Shown here in pieces: positions 30,321-38,673 of a DNA stretch of 64,000 bases. Numbering within the stretch: position 1 is the first letter of the stretch; each line of letters opens with the position of its first letter. Source of the DNA: Nitrosovibrio sp. Nv6. Lineage in GTDB: Bacteria; Pseudomonadota; Gammaproteobacteria; Burkholderiales; Nitrosomonadaceae. The stretch lies in contig NZ_FODX01000007.1 in assembly GCF_900110495.1 (NCBI RefSeq), positions 116,631 through 180,630 on the forward strand. The letters are read 5' to 3'. The notes under the pieces are model-generated. The model was not told where the DNA came from. It ran no database searches and was given only the letters and a program-made list of their open reading frames with translations. A program made the position numbers and the translations under genes.

Positions 30321-31174
30321 ATGGCACTGACTGACCTGGAAGTTAAAAAGACGAGAACGATCGAAAAACCTTAGAAACTATCGGACGATGGCGGTTTGTA
30401 TCTGCTGGTACAACCTCACCGTGCCAAGTATTGGCGGCTCAAATATCGCTTTGCGGGGGTAGAAAAGGTTTTAGCTTTGGGGGTATATCCAGACGTAAGT
30501 CTATCGGGCGCACGGGAGCGGCGTGAAAGTGCGCGCAAACTATTGGCCAATAATGCAGATCCTAGTGCGGTAAAGAAGGCGCAAAAAGCGGCGAGTGTGG
30601 CGCTGACAGAAAATAGCTTTGGGTTGTCGCTCGTGAGTGGTTTATTAAACATGCTCCTAATTGGGCTGGTACACAGTCAAGCAAGGTGATTAGACGGCTG
30701 GAAGTTGACGCATTTCCGTGGATAGGTGGGCGCCCTATCGGCGAGATAACCGCGCCTGAGTTGCTGGCCATGCTGCGCCGCATTGAAAGCCGAGGTGCAC
30801 TAAATACCGCGCACCGTGTTCATCAAAATTGTGGCCAAGTCCTCCGCTATGCCATAGCCACCGGACGGGCGCAACGTGATCCGTCTGCCGATTTGCGGGG
30901 CGCACTACCGCCAGCCAATAGGAAACATTACCCCACCATTACAGACCCGAAGGCAATAGGCGAATTACTGCGCGCCATTGATGGGTATAGCGGGACATAT
31001 TCCACACGCTACGCCTTACGACTGGCCCCATGTTGTTTGTGAGGCCCAGTGAGCTCCGTAAAGCGGAGTGGTCCGAGTTTGGCTTGGATAAAGCAGAATG
31101 GCGCATACCTCCTACGCGCATGAAAATGAAGGCGCTGCATATAGTCGTCCCACTGTCCACCCTGAATGGCCGTT
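30321..31174 (+). pseudogene. Degraded tyrosine recombinase (prophage/island integrase)
   Basis: It begins MALTDLEVKKTRTIEKP, then a TAG at 30372, and continues KLSDDGGLYLLVQPHRAKYW, the arm-binding domain (DUF4102 type) of P4-like integrases. A frameshift near 30640 leads into the core-binding domain (GGRPIGEITAPELLAMLRRI), and another near 31020 into the beginning of the catalytic domain. The catalytic R-H-R-Y half is missing. It lies immediately downstream of tRNA-Ala, where such integrases sit. It cannot be functional. Confidence 0.85.
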
Positions 31175-31338
31175 AAGGCCGATGTTGAGGCTTCCGGGAG
31201 TCGAGTTTTGAAAGTCTGCTTGTGGCACGGATCTGCCGGTCGCTATGGTCTGTTCCCGACACTAAAGGATATCGGTGTTGCAAAAAGCGGCATTCAACGT
31301 CAAAGCCAACGGAGCGCGCGTCCAAGTTGAGCGACGGG

Positions 31339-31821
31339 TTATATAAGCCGTGCTTTCAGAAGCGCAATGTCTCTGAGGTGCTTGTCTTTCACTGCTTCCG
31401 CAGAAGCAACAGCGAGTTCCTTCATCCGAAGGAGTGATGCGACAGACGCTACCTGAACGGGGATATCGAACAATTTTGCGTCTACGGCGTCCTCGGCAAG
31501 TTCTGAATACATTGGGTCGTTTTTTCTCGGGGTGAGAATTTCGCAGTAGTACATTCCCTTCAACTGTACCTGCAGCCCAGGCTTTGCGAATCGCTCGTTA
31601 TGACCGTCCAGGCGCAAACTGGCGAAGGCCTGAAAGATACGCAGTGAATTCTCGGGTGTAGGGTTTACAAGAAGATCCATGTCATCCGCTTGCCGGGTGG
31701 CGCAATACCAAGCCACAGCCAGACCTCCAATAACGATGTATTCTACGGCTTTATGTGAAAAAGCACGGACGATTTCTTCATTGGCTCCGGCGCAGAGGAG
31801 GTTGTCACCGATTCGGTTCAT
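31339..31821 (-). CDS. AbiEii-like/minimal nucleotidyltransferase
   Basis: About 160 residues with VEYIVIGGLAVAWYCATRQ and DDMDLLV, the GG...DxD core of the nucleotidyltransferase fold as found in AbiEii toxins and related small proteins. These enzymes transfer nucleotides to RNA or protein; many are toxins of abortive-infection pairs. The antitoxin (AbiEi-like) is not seen next to it. I start at MNRIGDNLL (31821); a TTG 10 codons upstream is the alternative. It is cargo of the first tRNA-Ala element. Confidence 0.65.
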   Translation of the reverse strand: MNRIGDNLLCAGANEEIVRAFSHKAVEYIVIGGLAVAWYCATRQADDMDLLVNPTPENSLRIFQAFASLRLDGHNERFAKPGLQVQLKGMYYCEILTPRKNDPMYSELAEDAVDAKLFDIPVQVASVASLLRMKELAVASAEAVKDKHLRDIALLKARLI

Positions 31822-31979
31822 GTCGTATACCGTTTGAGCAGCGGCTGCCAAAGGCAGTCCACTGGAAAGAAGGTTAGCCGCGTAATCGAGTCGGCGGTCG
31901 CAAATTGCCTGAAAGTCTCTCAGAAAGGTTTATTGTGAATCAAGTGCTTTATGGGAGCGAGTTGAGAGCCATCCCGTTG

Positions 31980-32273
31980 CTAGCGCTGCGGTGTGGCTGG
32001 GTCATTGTCGTTTCGCGAAACTTCCGACCAATGCGCAGCTAATAGGCGCTTGGCATCGGCAAAAAAAGACGCGCGGCGAGCTGCGGTGGTAAAACGAACG
32101 ACGAACTCGCCGCCATGCGACTTCCAGTCGTCTTGGTTTGTGCCGCCCCATCCAATTTGTGGATATGGACCACCAGCCCAATACTGGCAAAGCGCTCGAA
32201 GGCAGTGCAGTACTGCGACGTCATCGGTCTGAAGTGTGGCGCTGAAGTGGTATTGAGAATGTGACGTCGCCAT
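31980..32273 (-). CDS. Hypothetical 97-residue protein
   Basis: It starts with ATG after an AGGGGAA ribosome-binding site. The sequence (MATSHSQYHFSATLQTDD...) is a single soluble domain with many aromatic residues (QYWAGGPYPQIGWGGTNQDD) and no signal peptide or membrane segment. I do not recognise the family. It is on the same strand as the nucleotidyltransferase, about 160 bases upstream. Confidence 0.5.
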   Translation of the reverse strand: MATSHSQYHFSATLQTDDVAVLHCLRALCQYWAGGPYPQIGWGGTNQDDWKSHGGEFVVRFTTAARRASFFADAKRLLAAHWSEVSRNDNDPATPQR

Positions 32274-32496
32274 GTTTCCCCTAGGTGGCTAACTTTGTTA
32301 TAGGAAGACAGTTTTGCGCCCTACTTTATCACCTGGCCTCCAACTTTGTGTCGCGAATCCGACTGAAGTCTCTTTTCCCCTGGCCTTTCATCATACGTTT
32401 GCTTTTCATTTATCGTATTATGATTAGGTGAAAGAAGGTATGTCGAATGCAAGCCACGTTTGTGATCTAGTCTGAGATTTTTAGAAGGAGCTCAAA

Positions 32497-32673
32497 TTGA
32501 GCGCTAAATTACCCAGTCTTGGTTTTCTCGCGGTAGCTGCGTTGCTGGCATTGCAAGCCAGTGCCGCCGATTACAGCGTTGTCGGTGATTTTTCCAATAC
32601 AGTCAACCGGAATAGTGTTTGGACGTATGGCCGTATGGATGCGCCTTCGTATTTTTTTCATTTTGCCGCCTAA
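32497..32673 (+). pseudogene. Truncated exported protein (TTG start)
   Basis: A 58-codon frame with a TTG start preceded by AGGAG. It encodes a good signal peptide (LPSLGFLAVAALLALQASA, then AADYS) and then DYSVVGDFSNTVNRNSVWTY before a stop. The mature start resembles the first residues of secreted, PEP-CTERM-type proteins of these bacteria, but the rest of such a protein is missing. It is a likely remnant. Confidence 0.45.
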
Positions 32674-34326
32674 ATGTCTGTTCCTGACACGTTGCTGCCT
32701 ATAGCAGAGAGCATTATAACGACATGGAAGAATGTCATTGTCCTGAAATTGGTGACGATTTACTACTAAGACTGACTCCTCTCATGCTAGCCCTAATCTG
32801 GTTTCTATATTTGAACCTCTACCGTCTCTTCTTGGCACATTTCTGCCGGATGGAGCCCGTTGGATTTCGATTATGCTGAGATGGAAAGGGTGGCAATATT
32901 GCCACTCGGTAGGTATCACCTATAGCAGTTACATTCAGCGCGTTGGTGGGGACGAACGGATGAGTATAGTTGGTGGAAGCAAGAATCTAATGGGTTTAGC
33001 GCTCATGATGTTCAGCTGATGTCCACGAACGGCAGTTCTCCCAAACAACTCGAGCCTCCCTTACTGTCGACGTATACGCGGGCATTACGTCTATATCGAA
33101 AGAAGGTACAGAGGTTTCCGACAGTCTTCGAGCAGGGAAAACTAATGATTCATTCGAAGCCGCATCGGCCCTTGTCCCGAATCAATGCTGAATGTTATGC
33201 ATATATACCTGGCACTTAAACCAGGGATGTACTCGGGATATAAAGTATAAGTCATGCGAAATACCAAATACCAACAGCCTAGCTACCCCATCCATGGGAT
33301 CGCTACGAATATCGAACGCACTGTAAGTACGATACTTTTCTAGCAACGACGAAAAACGACGGCGGTGCATGAGGTTATAAACGATAGTTATCGCGGAGAA
33401 ACAAATACATATCGGTGAGCAATGGTTTGATAATGATCAGTCTGACAGTTGGTGGAACGGGCAGTAGCAGTTAGTATTTATAGTGAAATTGGATATCACG
33501 AGAAATGACTAAGCCAAATTTCATATTCAAGCTGAACCGCAATATCGCGTTAACCGGGAAAGAACTATAACTGGTGTTAAACAAAATAGCTCGTTTCATC
33601 GAGCTGTGAATGGTCCGAATCGAGAACTGGAAAGAGCGAGTGGCAATGTTGCCAGTAACGAAAGAACTGGACGGTGTACCTCGTAGACAAGTATATCTTA
33701 AGTGTCTTTTTCAGTGGAGAACTAGTGGATATTGCGCTGAGGCATGCTAAAGGTGATATGAAACATGTAAAGAAGCGAATCCTTTATACGAATCTGGATG
33801 AAGCGGCGAAGATGCTTCCCGGTATTTCTGCGACCCCCCTCAAATGGAGATTTTGGTAAAAGGTATGACTAAAAGATTGGTCCCCATAGCCAGAGTTAAT
33901 GACAGTGATTGGATTGGGCAGTATGTTGCTTTTGACTGCGTCCCGTAAGTGGGGCTGGCCGACTCGTAAAAGGGCACCGATCGAAGTAACGATATCAATT
34001 ACTCACAAGTCCGAGATGTCAAAATGATAAAAAGCGGCAATATTGCCAGTAATGGAAATCTTACCACTGCATTTCTGGACCGACTGACGCACTATTGCCA
34101 TATCGTTGAGACCAGCAATGAGTCCTCTTGCTTCAAGCAGTAGCGCCACCGCAAGAATCGATGGGGACGGTTTTACCTTGGCACCCCTTTAGAAGTGACG
34201 TAAATCAGAAAGTGAGCTGTTAATGCGGGAACAACGGTTTATGCAGAACAGGAAATTTTGGTGAGCGTTGGAGGTTTAATAGAATACACTTAGCCTATCA
34301 GGCTAAGCCCCTAGTCGCTAATAATT

Positions 34327-34346
34327 GGGGGTATTTCTGGGGGTAT
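34327..34346 (+). repeat. Integrase arm-type repeats at the internal junction
   Basis: Two direct copies of GGGGGTAT (34327-34334 and 34339-34346) lie about 60 bases before the internal attachment copy. Confidence 0.5.
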
Positions 34347-34407
34347 ATAGAAAATACAAAAAAAGTCCAGCAAGCATAGACGAGGCTTTCAGGACATGAT
34401 GTGATTG

Positions 34408-34421
34408 TCCTCGTCCCACCA
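34408..34421 (+). mobile_element. Internal attachment-site copy
   Basis: TCCTCGTCCCACCA repeats the tRNA-Ala 3' end with one base missing. An integrase remnant starts about 180 bases downstream, so this is the junction between two tandem elements. Confidence 0.6.
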
Positions 34422-34454
34422 ATTAGATGTTCTAGCAAGTCCAAAGAAGTCCAC

Positions 34455-34480
34455 AAAGCCCGCATCTAGCGGGCTTTTTC
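34455..34480 (+). terminator. Rho-independent terminator at the element junction
   Basis: The stem AAGCCCGC/GCGGGCTT with loop ATCTA is followed by T residues. Confidence 0.7.
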
Positions 34481-34600
34481 ATTGGTTATCTGTCCTTCCC
34501 CATCCATTCCCGTTCTATTGAATCCAGTGCATAAAGGGGCATAATTTAACCCTCAAATGCCCTCAATGCGAATTTGATACCTCCAAACAGGTATTTCCCA

Positions 34601-34790
34601 TGAAACTAAATGACATGGCAGCGGGGAAAGCGAAGCCTAGGGCCAAGCCGTACAAAATGGCGGATGGTGGGGGAATGTACTTGAAGTAATGCCCAACGGC
34701 TCGAAATACTGGCGATTCAAGTACAGGTTTGGCGGCAAGGAAAAGCGTCTCGCGTTTGGAGTTTACCCTGATGTGCCCCTGACCTGGCAG
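34601..34790 (+). pseudogene. Second integrase remnant (arm-binding domain)
   Basis: It begins MKLNDMAAGKAKPRAKPYKM and ADGGGMYLK, then a one-base deletion near 34686 moves the frame to MPNGSKYWRFKYRFGGKEKR and LAFGVYPDVPL. This is the N-terminal domain of the same integrase family as at 30321, cut off after about 65 residues. It stands beside the internal attachment copy. Confidence 0.75.
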
Positions 34791-35204
34791 GAAGTCCAGT
34801 ATATAGCCCATGGGTTCCATTTATGGTGGTGGATTTTCACGTGCCGCGCTGCCAAATTTAAACTGGTTTTTGAGACGGGCAGTGTGACAAATAATGTCGA
34901 TGTGTCAGTTTTGACCGTACACGTTAAGGAAGCTGTGTAGAACGTCGATCGAGCCGGTCCCCAAACTCCCCCAGCCGCTCAGATAGGGGAACTCCATCGC
35001 TGCAGGCGCACACATGGGCAGTGGAACTGAATCGGGCATGCGACGAGCTGGAGAAGCGGATTAAGGAACGAGCAAAATGAAAAACATCCTCACCTACGCT
35101 ACTGTTGCCCTCGCCGTCTTGCTGGCGCGACTGATCAGGATAGTTGCGCGGATGCATGAAAAGAAGTGATATGATTTCGCTTTAACTCAACAATAAGGAA
35201 AGCA
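34791..35204. other. Debris before the lipoprotein gene
   Basis: No firm gene. A 30-codon frame at 35077-35169 (MKNILTYATVALAVLLARLI and on) has a hydrophobic N-terminus and overlaps by ATGA a frame ending ELEKRIKERAK, like a scrap of a phage lysis gene pair. Confidence 0.35.
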
Positions 35205-35588
35205 ATGAAAGGTATCTTAATCGTCGCGTGCGCCGTCCTGGTGCTAAGCGGATGTGTCACCGCTGGAAACGAGCGAATGAAAGGTCAGACGCAATCATCC
35301 GTGGCTCAGAAAATAACAGAAGGGAAAAGCACAAAAGCTGATGTATTGGCTGCGTACGGCGACGCAACTCAAGTTAGTTTTACGGATAGCGGTAACGAAA
35401 TCTGGACATACGAATACACCAGGGCAGTACCAACACCACAATCTTTTATCCCGATAGTTGGCCTTTTTACAGCCGGCGCAGATACGACCACAACCGGATT
35501 AGTGGTGTTATTTGATAAAGGCGGGGTCGTTTCAAAATATACGATGCGCGAAACGCAGGGTGTAGTGAAACACGGAATTGCTCATTAA
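35205..35588 (+). CDS. SmpA/OmlA-like lipoprotein
   Basis: 127 residues. A lipoprotein signal peptide ends in LSGC (Cys16). The body (ITEGKSTKADVLAAYGDATQ, WTYEYTR) has the SmpA/OmlA (BamE-like) fold, but it is not housekeeping BamE judging by its phage-like setting. Such lipoproteins are common in prophages and islands. RBS aagga precedes the ATG and a strong terminator follows. Confidence 0.75.
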   Translation: MKGILIVACAVLVLSGCVTAGNERMKGQTQSSVAQKITEGKSTKADVLAAYGDATQVSFTDSGNEIWTYEYTRAVPTPQSFIPIVGLFTAGADTTTTGLVVLFDKGGVVSKYTMRETQGVVKHGIAH

Positions 35589-35611
35589 ATAGATCGCCGG
35601 GATTCAGCTCT

Positions 35612-35639
35612 AACAAACCCGCTTCGGCGGGTTTTTGTT
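35612..35639 (+). terminator. Rho-independent terminator of the lipoprotein gene
   Basis: AACAAACCCGC-TTCG-GCGGGTTTTTGTT, a UUCG-capped hairpin with a T run. Confidence 0.9.
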
Positions 35640-35790
35640 GACTTGTTTTATTAATACCCACACTGAAGCTCAGGTGTACCTTGGTACAGTAGGCCGGACG
35701 GTTAAAGCCCGTAAAATATGATCTGGAATGTGCAGAAACAATAAAATTTGATCAGGGTAAATATGAGCAAAAATACAGACGTTACCGGCA

Positions 35791-36800
35791 ATGATTCTAT
35801 TCAGCCCAATGCTTCAGGCCCCACCCTTAAACTCAATAAAAACACGAAGTAGACTCCAAAAACCGGGATTTAGTCCCACCCCACCTCAAGGCGCCCTTTT
35901 TCATGTTGAGAAACAAATCGAAATCGATGGCGTGGAAATGGTCGTTCTCGAAAATGGCGTCCCTTATCTAACTGAAAGGGGCCTCGCGAGAATGTGCGGG
36001 ATTGATAGGAAAGTACTCAACAGGCTTGCTATAAACTGGAAGGAGGAGCAATCAAAGCCTCGTGGCAAGCAAATTTCTGATCTGTTATTGCAGTCAAACT
36101 ACGCTGAAGATTCACTATATTTAAAATCCGATCACAATGGTATCGAAAGTTAACGCGTATACCGAACCGGTATGTTTAGCCCTGCTCGAGTATTACGCGT
36201 TTTTAGCAGAGGAAAAAAGAGAGGAGGCAATAAGAGCGTTTAGAGCCTTGGCTCGAACTACTTTTCAGGGTATTTATATACGATGCCGTAGGATACTCTC
36301 CCGATCAGAAAATTATTGATAGTTGGAAGCACTTTCATGATCGGGTGGATATGACATTAGATGCGGTCCCATTAGGATTTTTCAGTGTTTGGAGAGAAAT
36401 AGCATCAATGATTGTTCCGATGATCAGAACAGGAATAATGATTAGCGATAGAGTAGTCCCTGATATTTCTGTAGGCAAGGTTTGGAGCTCATATTGGAAA
36501 GAAAATGACCTTGAAAGCGCGCACGGAGATCGCATGCAGTACGATCATGAATATCCATTATATTACCCTCAATCGAAAAGCAATCCTCAGCCCGCTTATG
36601 CTTATCCAGATTCCTGCCTCGGTTTATTCAGGGCATGGCTGCGTCAAACTTATATTACTACTAAATTTCCTAATTATCTTTTGGGGCAAACGAAGAGAGA
36701 TACGGTGCCGGTTGTTATAGCAAACAAAGCGCTGGAGGCTTTTGTTCCAAAATCAGTAGAGGATCGATCAAAAAAAGACACTCAGGTCCGAGAAGCTTAG
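35791..36800 (+). pseudogene. Phage-type hypothetical protein broken by two frameshifts
   Basis: Three consecutive frames join into one protein. The first part (EIDGVEMVVLENGVPYLTER, MCGIDRKVLNRLA) shifts near 36125 to NAYTEPVCLALLEYYAFLAE, and again near 36275 to YDAVGYSPDQKIIDSWKHFH and DRVDMTLDAVPLGFFSVWRE, running to 36800. The N-terminus resembles phage DNA-binding/antirepressor-like domains in general layout. I do not recognise the long C-terminal domain. The second break looks like a four-base insertion (atac). It is non-functional as read. Confidence 0.65.
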
Positions 36801-36922
36801 AAGGTTTGTCTTGCCCCAACCCGCTTCAGGGTTTATTGCCCAACGCAATAACCTAGCCCAGCTAGATATAGAGAAACGTCCATGCGGGTCCCGTACTTGC
36901 GCACTACAAAAAGGAGAAGAAA

Positions 36923-37720
36923 ATGGCGTCGATTCCAAAGAGGGTAGCAGAACGACTAATTGCGGGACTTAAGCGATACCAGCCTATACTTGCAACAGCA
37001 AAATCAAGAGATGTAGGTGAAGCAGATACCGTGACGATAATCAAAGACATGCTTGCGGATATATTCGGATATGACAAATACACTGAGGTCACATCGGAAC
37101 ACTCTATACGCGGCACTTATTGCGACCTTGCCGTTAAGATTGATGGGACGTTACAGACACTTATTGAAGTGAAATCAATCGGGATTGATCTGAAAGATAA
37201 TCACGTAAAACAAGCTATCGACTATGCCGCGAACCAGGGAGTAGATTGGGTATTGCTGACTAACGGCATGTGTTGGCGTGTATATCGTCTAATTTTTGCA
37301 AAACCGATCGATCAAGAGCTTGTAGTTGATATTGATTTTTCAGTCATGAGCCCGCGTTCAGTGAATGACCTGGAACTCCTCTACCTCTGGTGCAAAGAAG
37401 GCTGGCAGCGTTCTGTTCTTGGGGAGTACCATACGCAAAAACAGGCGTTGTCCCGGTTCTTCATTGGTGCCATGCTTCAAACCGATCCTGTACTGGATGT
37501 TATACGACGGGAACTTCGGCGCGTTTCTCCGGATGTGCGCATCGATATTGAACAAATTAAGGCTGTGCTAACTAGCGAAGTGATTAAGCGTGAAGTGATG
37601 GAAGGCGATAAAGCTAATGAGGCTCGCAAGAAAGTAACCCGAGCCGCATCTAAAGCACGTCGTGTAGCTAATCAGCGTGCCGCCAGCAAAGAGCTAGAAG
37701 CAACGGAGGAACTGGAATAG
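36923..37720 (+). CDS. Stand-alone HsdR_N-type PD-(D/E)XK nuclease domain protein
   Basis: 265 residues related to the N-terminal nuclease domain of type I restriction HsdR subunits: FGYDKYTEVTSEH, GTYCDLAVKIDG (Asp68) and LIEVKSIGI (Glu82, Lys84) make the PD-D...ExK site; WVLLTNGMCWRVYRL follows. There is no helicase part and no HsdM or HsdS neighbour. The C-terminus is a Lys/Arg/Ala-rich helical tail. A strong RBS (AGGAG) precedes the ATG. A role in defence or island maintenance is plausible but inferred. Confidence 0.75.
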   Translation: MASIPKRVAERLIAGLKRYQPILATAKSRDVGEADTVTIIKDMLADIFGYDKYTEVTSEHSIRGTYCDLAVKIDGTLQTLIEVKSIGIDLKDNHVKQAIDYAANQGVDWVLLTNGMCWRVYRLIFAKPIDQELVVDIDFSVMSPRSVNDLELLYLWCKEGWQRSVLGEYHTQKQALSRFFIGAMLQTDPVLDVIRRELRRVSPDVRIDIEQIKAVLTSEVIKREVMEGDKANEARKKVTRAASKARRVANQRAASKELEATEELE

Positions 37721-37772
37721 GAAGCCAGCTAAATGGGTATTATTGTTAAATTACCTGAGCATAATATCATCC

Positions 37773-37889
37773 TTGAGTGATTTAAAAGCGAGCTATTTAA
37801 CTTTCAAAGATATTGCCAGGGAGCTGCAGGTATCGGTCCGGACGGTATCGCGCATGGTGGCCGAGGGGTTAGAGAAACTGGATTCATGA
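37773..37889 (+). CDS. Small excisionase/AlpA-like helix-turn-helix peptide
   Basis: A 38-codon frame with TTG start. YLTFKDIARELQVSVRTVSR, then MVAEG, matches the MerR/excisionase-type HTH of AlpA and Xis proteins. It lies 100 bases before the right attachment copy, where an excisionase is expected. It is short and may be truncated at the C-terminus. No ATG start is visible in frame. Confidence 0.45.
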   Translation: MSDLKASYLTFKDIARELQVSVRTVSRMVAEGLEKLDS

Positions 37890-37917
37890 TAAGATAAGTT
37901 TTAATTGCTAATGTGCT

Positions 37918-37937
37918 GGGGGCATAATTGGGGGCAT
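37918..37937 (+). repeat. Integrase arm-type repeats at the right junction
   Basis: Two direct copies of GGGGGCAT (37918-37925 and 37930-37937), matching the GGGGGTAT pairs at the other junctions. Confidence 0.5.
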
Positions 37938-37988
37938 ATTTCTCATAAAATCTTACGGCTCCCCTATCCATGCGGTATCTGAGCCTTA

Positions 37989-38010
37989 TTCGATCCTCCT
38001 CGTCCCACCA
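37989..38010 (+). mobile_element. Right attachment site (tRNA-Ala 3' end duplicate)
   Basis: ttcgatcctcctcgtc then ccacca: 22 bases repeating the tRNA-Ala 3' end with a single-base deletion. It marks the right end of element B, about 7.9 kb from the tRNA. Confidence 0.75.
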
Positions 38011-38253
38011 ATAATCAGTATCAAGCAATTCAAGCAAGGCAGGCATGCAACTCTAAGTAGTAGTGTTGCCAAATACTGCGACGATAACTACCGATACGGT
38101 TGATCTGTCTATTGGTAAACCGTCGCATAATAATCTCGCAAAAATGTCTTGCACATGATTCGCCATCGGTGGGCGGGGATTTACTCCTCTCAACAGCCCC
38201 ATAACAATAAGAATAATCCCAAGCATGTAGCTGTTTTTTAAGAGGAAAATTTA

Positions 38254-38442
38254 ATGAATTCTAAATATACTGTGTTTATTATTGCCCTTAGTGCCGTTTT
38301 GACTAGTTGTGGTGGCGGGGCTCCCGAAGTAAATGCAACAAATTGTTCTGGCACAGGAATGCAGGCGGCGCTTCCAACTTTCGACACTGAAGCTGAGCGG
38401 CAAGCATTTATTGATAAATGCCAAGCTCTGGCAGAAAAATAA
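38254..38442 (+). CDS. Small lipoprotein of unknown function
   Basis: 62 residues. The signal peptide ends in LTSC (Cys19), followed by GGGAPEVNATNCSGTGMQAA and a short helical end. AGAGG precedes the ATG. It is too small to carry a recognised domain; the two later cysteines could pair. Outer-membrane anchoring is expected because no Asp follows the lipid Cys. Confidence 0.6.
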   Translation: MNSKYTVFIIALSAVLTSCGGGAPEVNATNCSGTGMQAALPTFDTEAERQAFIDKCQALAEK

Positions 38443-38673
38443 AGATCGGGACAAGCTGTCGAGTTAAGTACGATTGATATTCGCGAAGCAAGTATTGAGC
38501 AAATTCGGTTTACCGCCGGAAAAGTCGGGTTTACTCAGACACTGATATTTATACAGCCGCGCTGTCGGCGTCGTGGTCAACGGATTCCCTATTTCAATCC
38601 CCATTGAAGGAAGCGCGGGGCCCGTAAGGAGCGGGAAGAGGTAGTCTGACTTCCGCGTAAGCGATCGTAATCT

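Larger units (their letters stand above)
32674..34590. other. Gene-poor decayed DNA of element A
   Basis: About 1.9 kb without a recognisable gene; the open frames at 33019-33219 and 33674-33859 show no family features. Three near-palindromes built on GGCAAT(A/G)TTGCC lie at about 32894, 33642 and 34036. The right end holds the element A/B junction (34408-34421). Confidence 0.5.
37890..38253. other. Right boundary region of the tRNA-Ala islands
   Basis: It holds the arm repeats and the right attachment copy. 38011-38253 has no gene apart from the start region of the small lipoprotein. Confidence 0.5.

Noticed and set aside
30321..31174. Active integrase
   Set aside because: An in-frame stop, two frameshifts and loss of the catalytic half make it a remnant.
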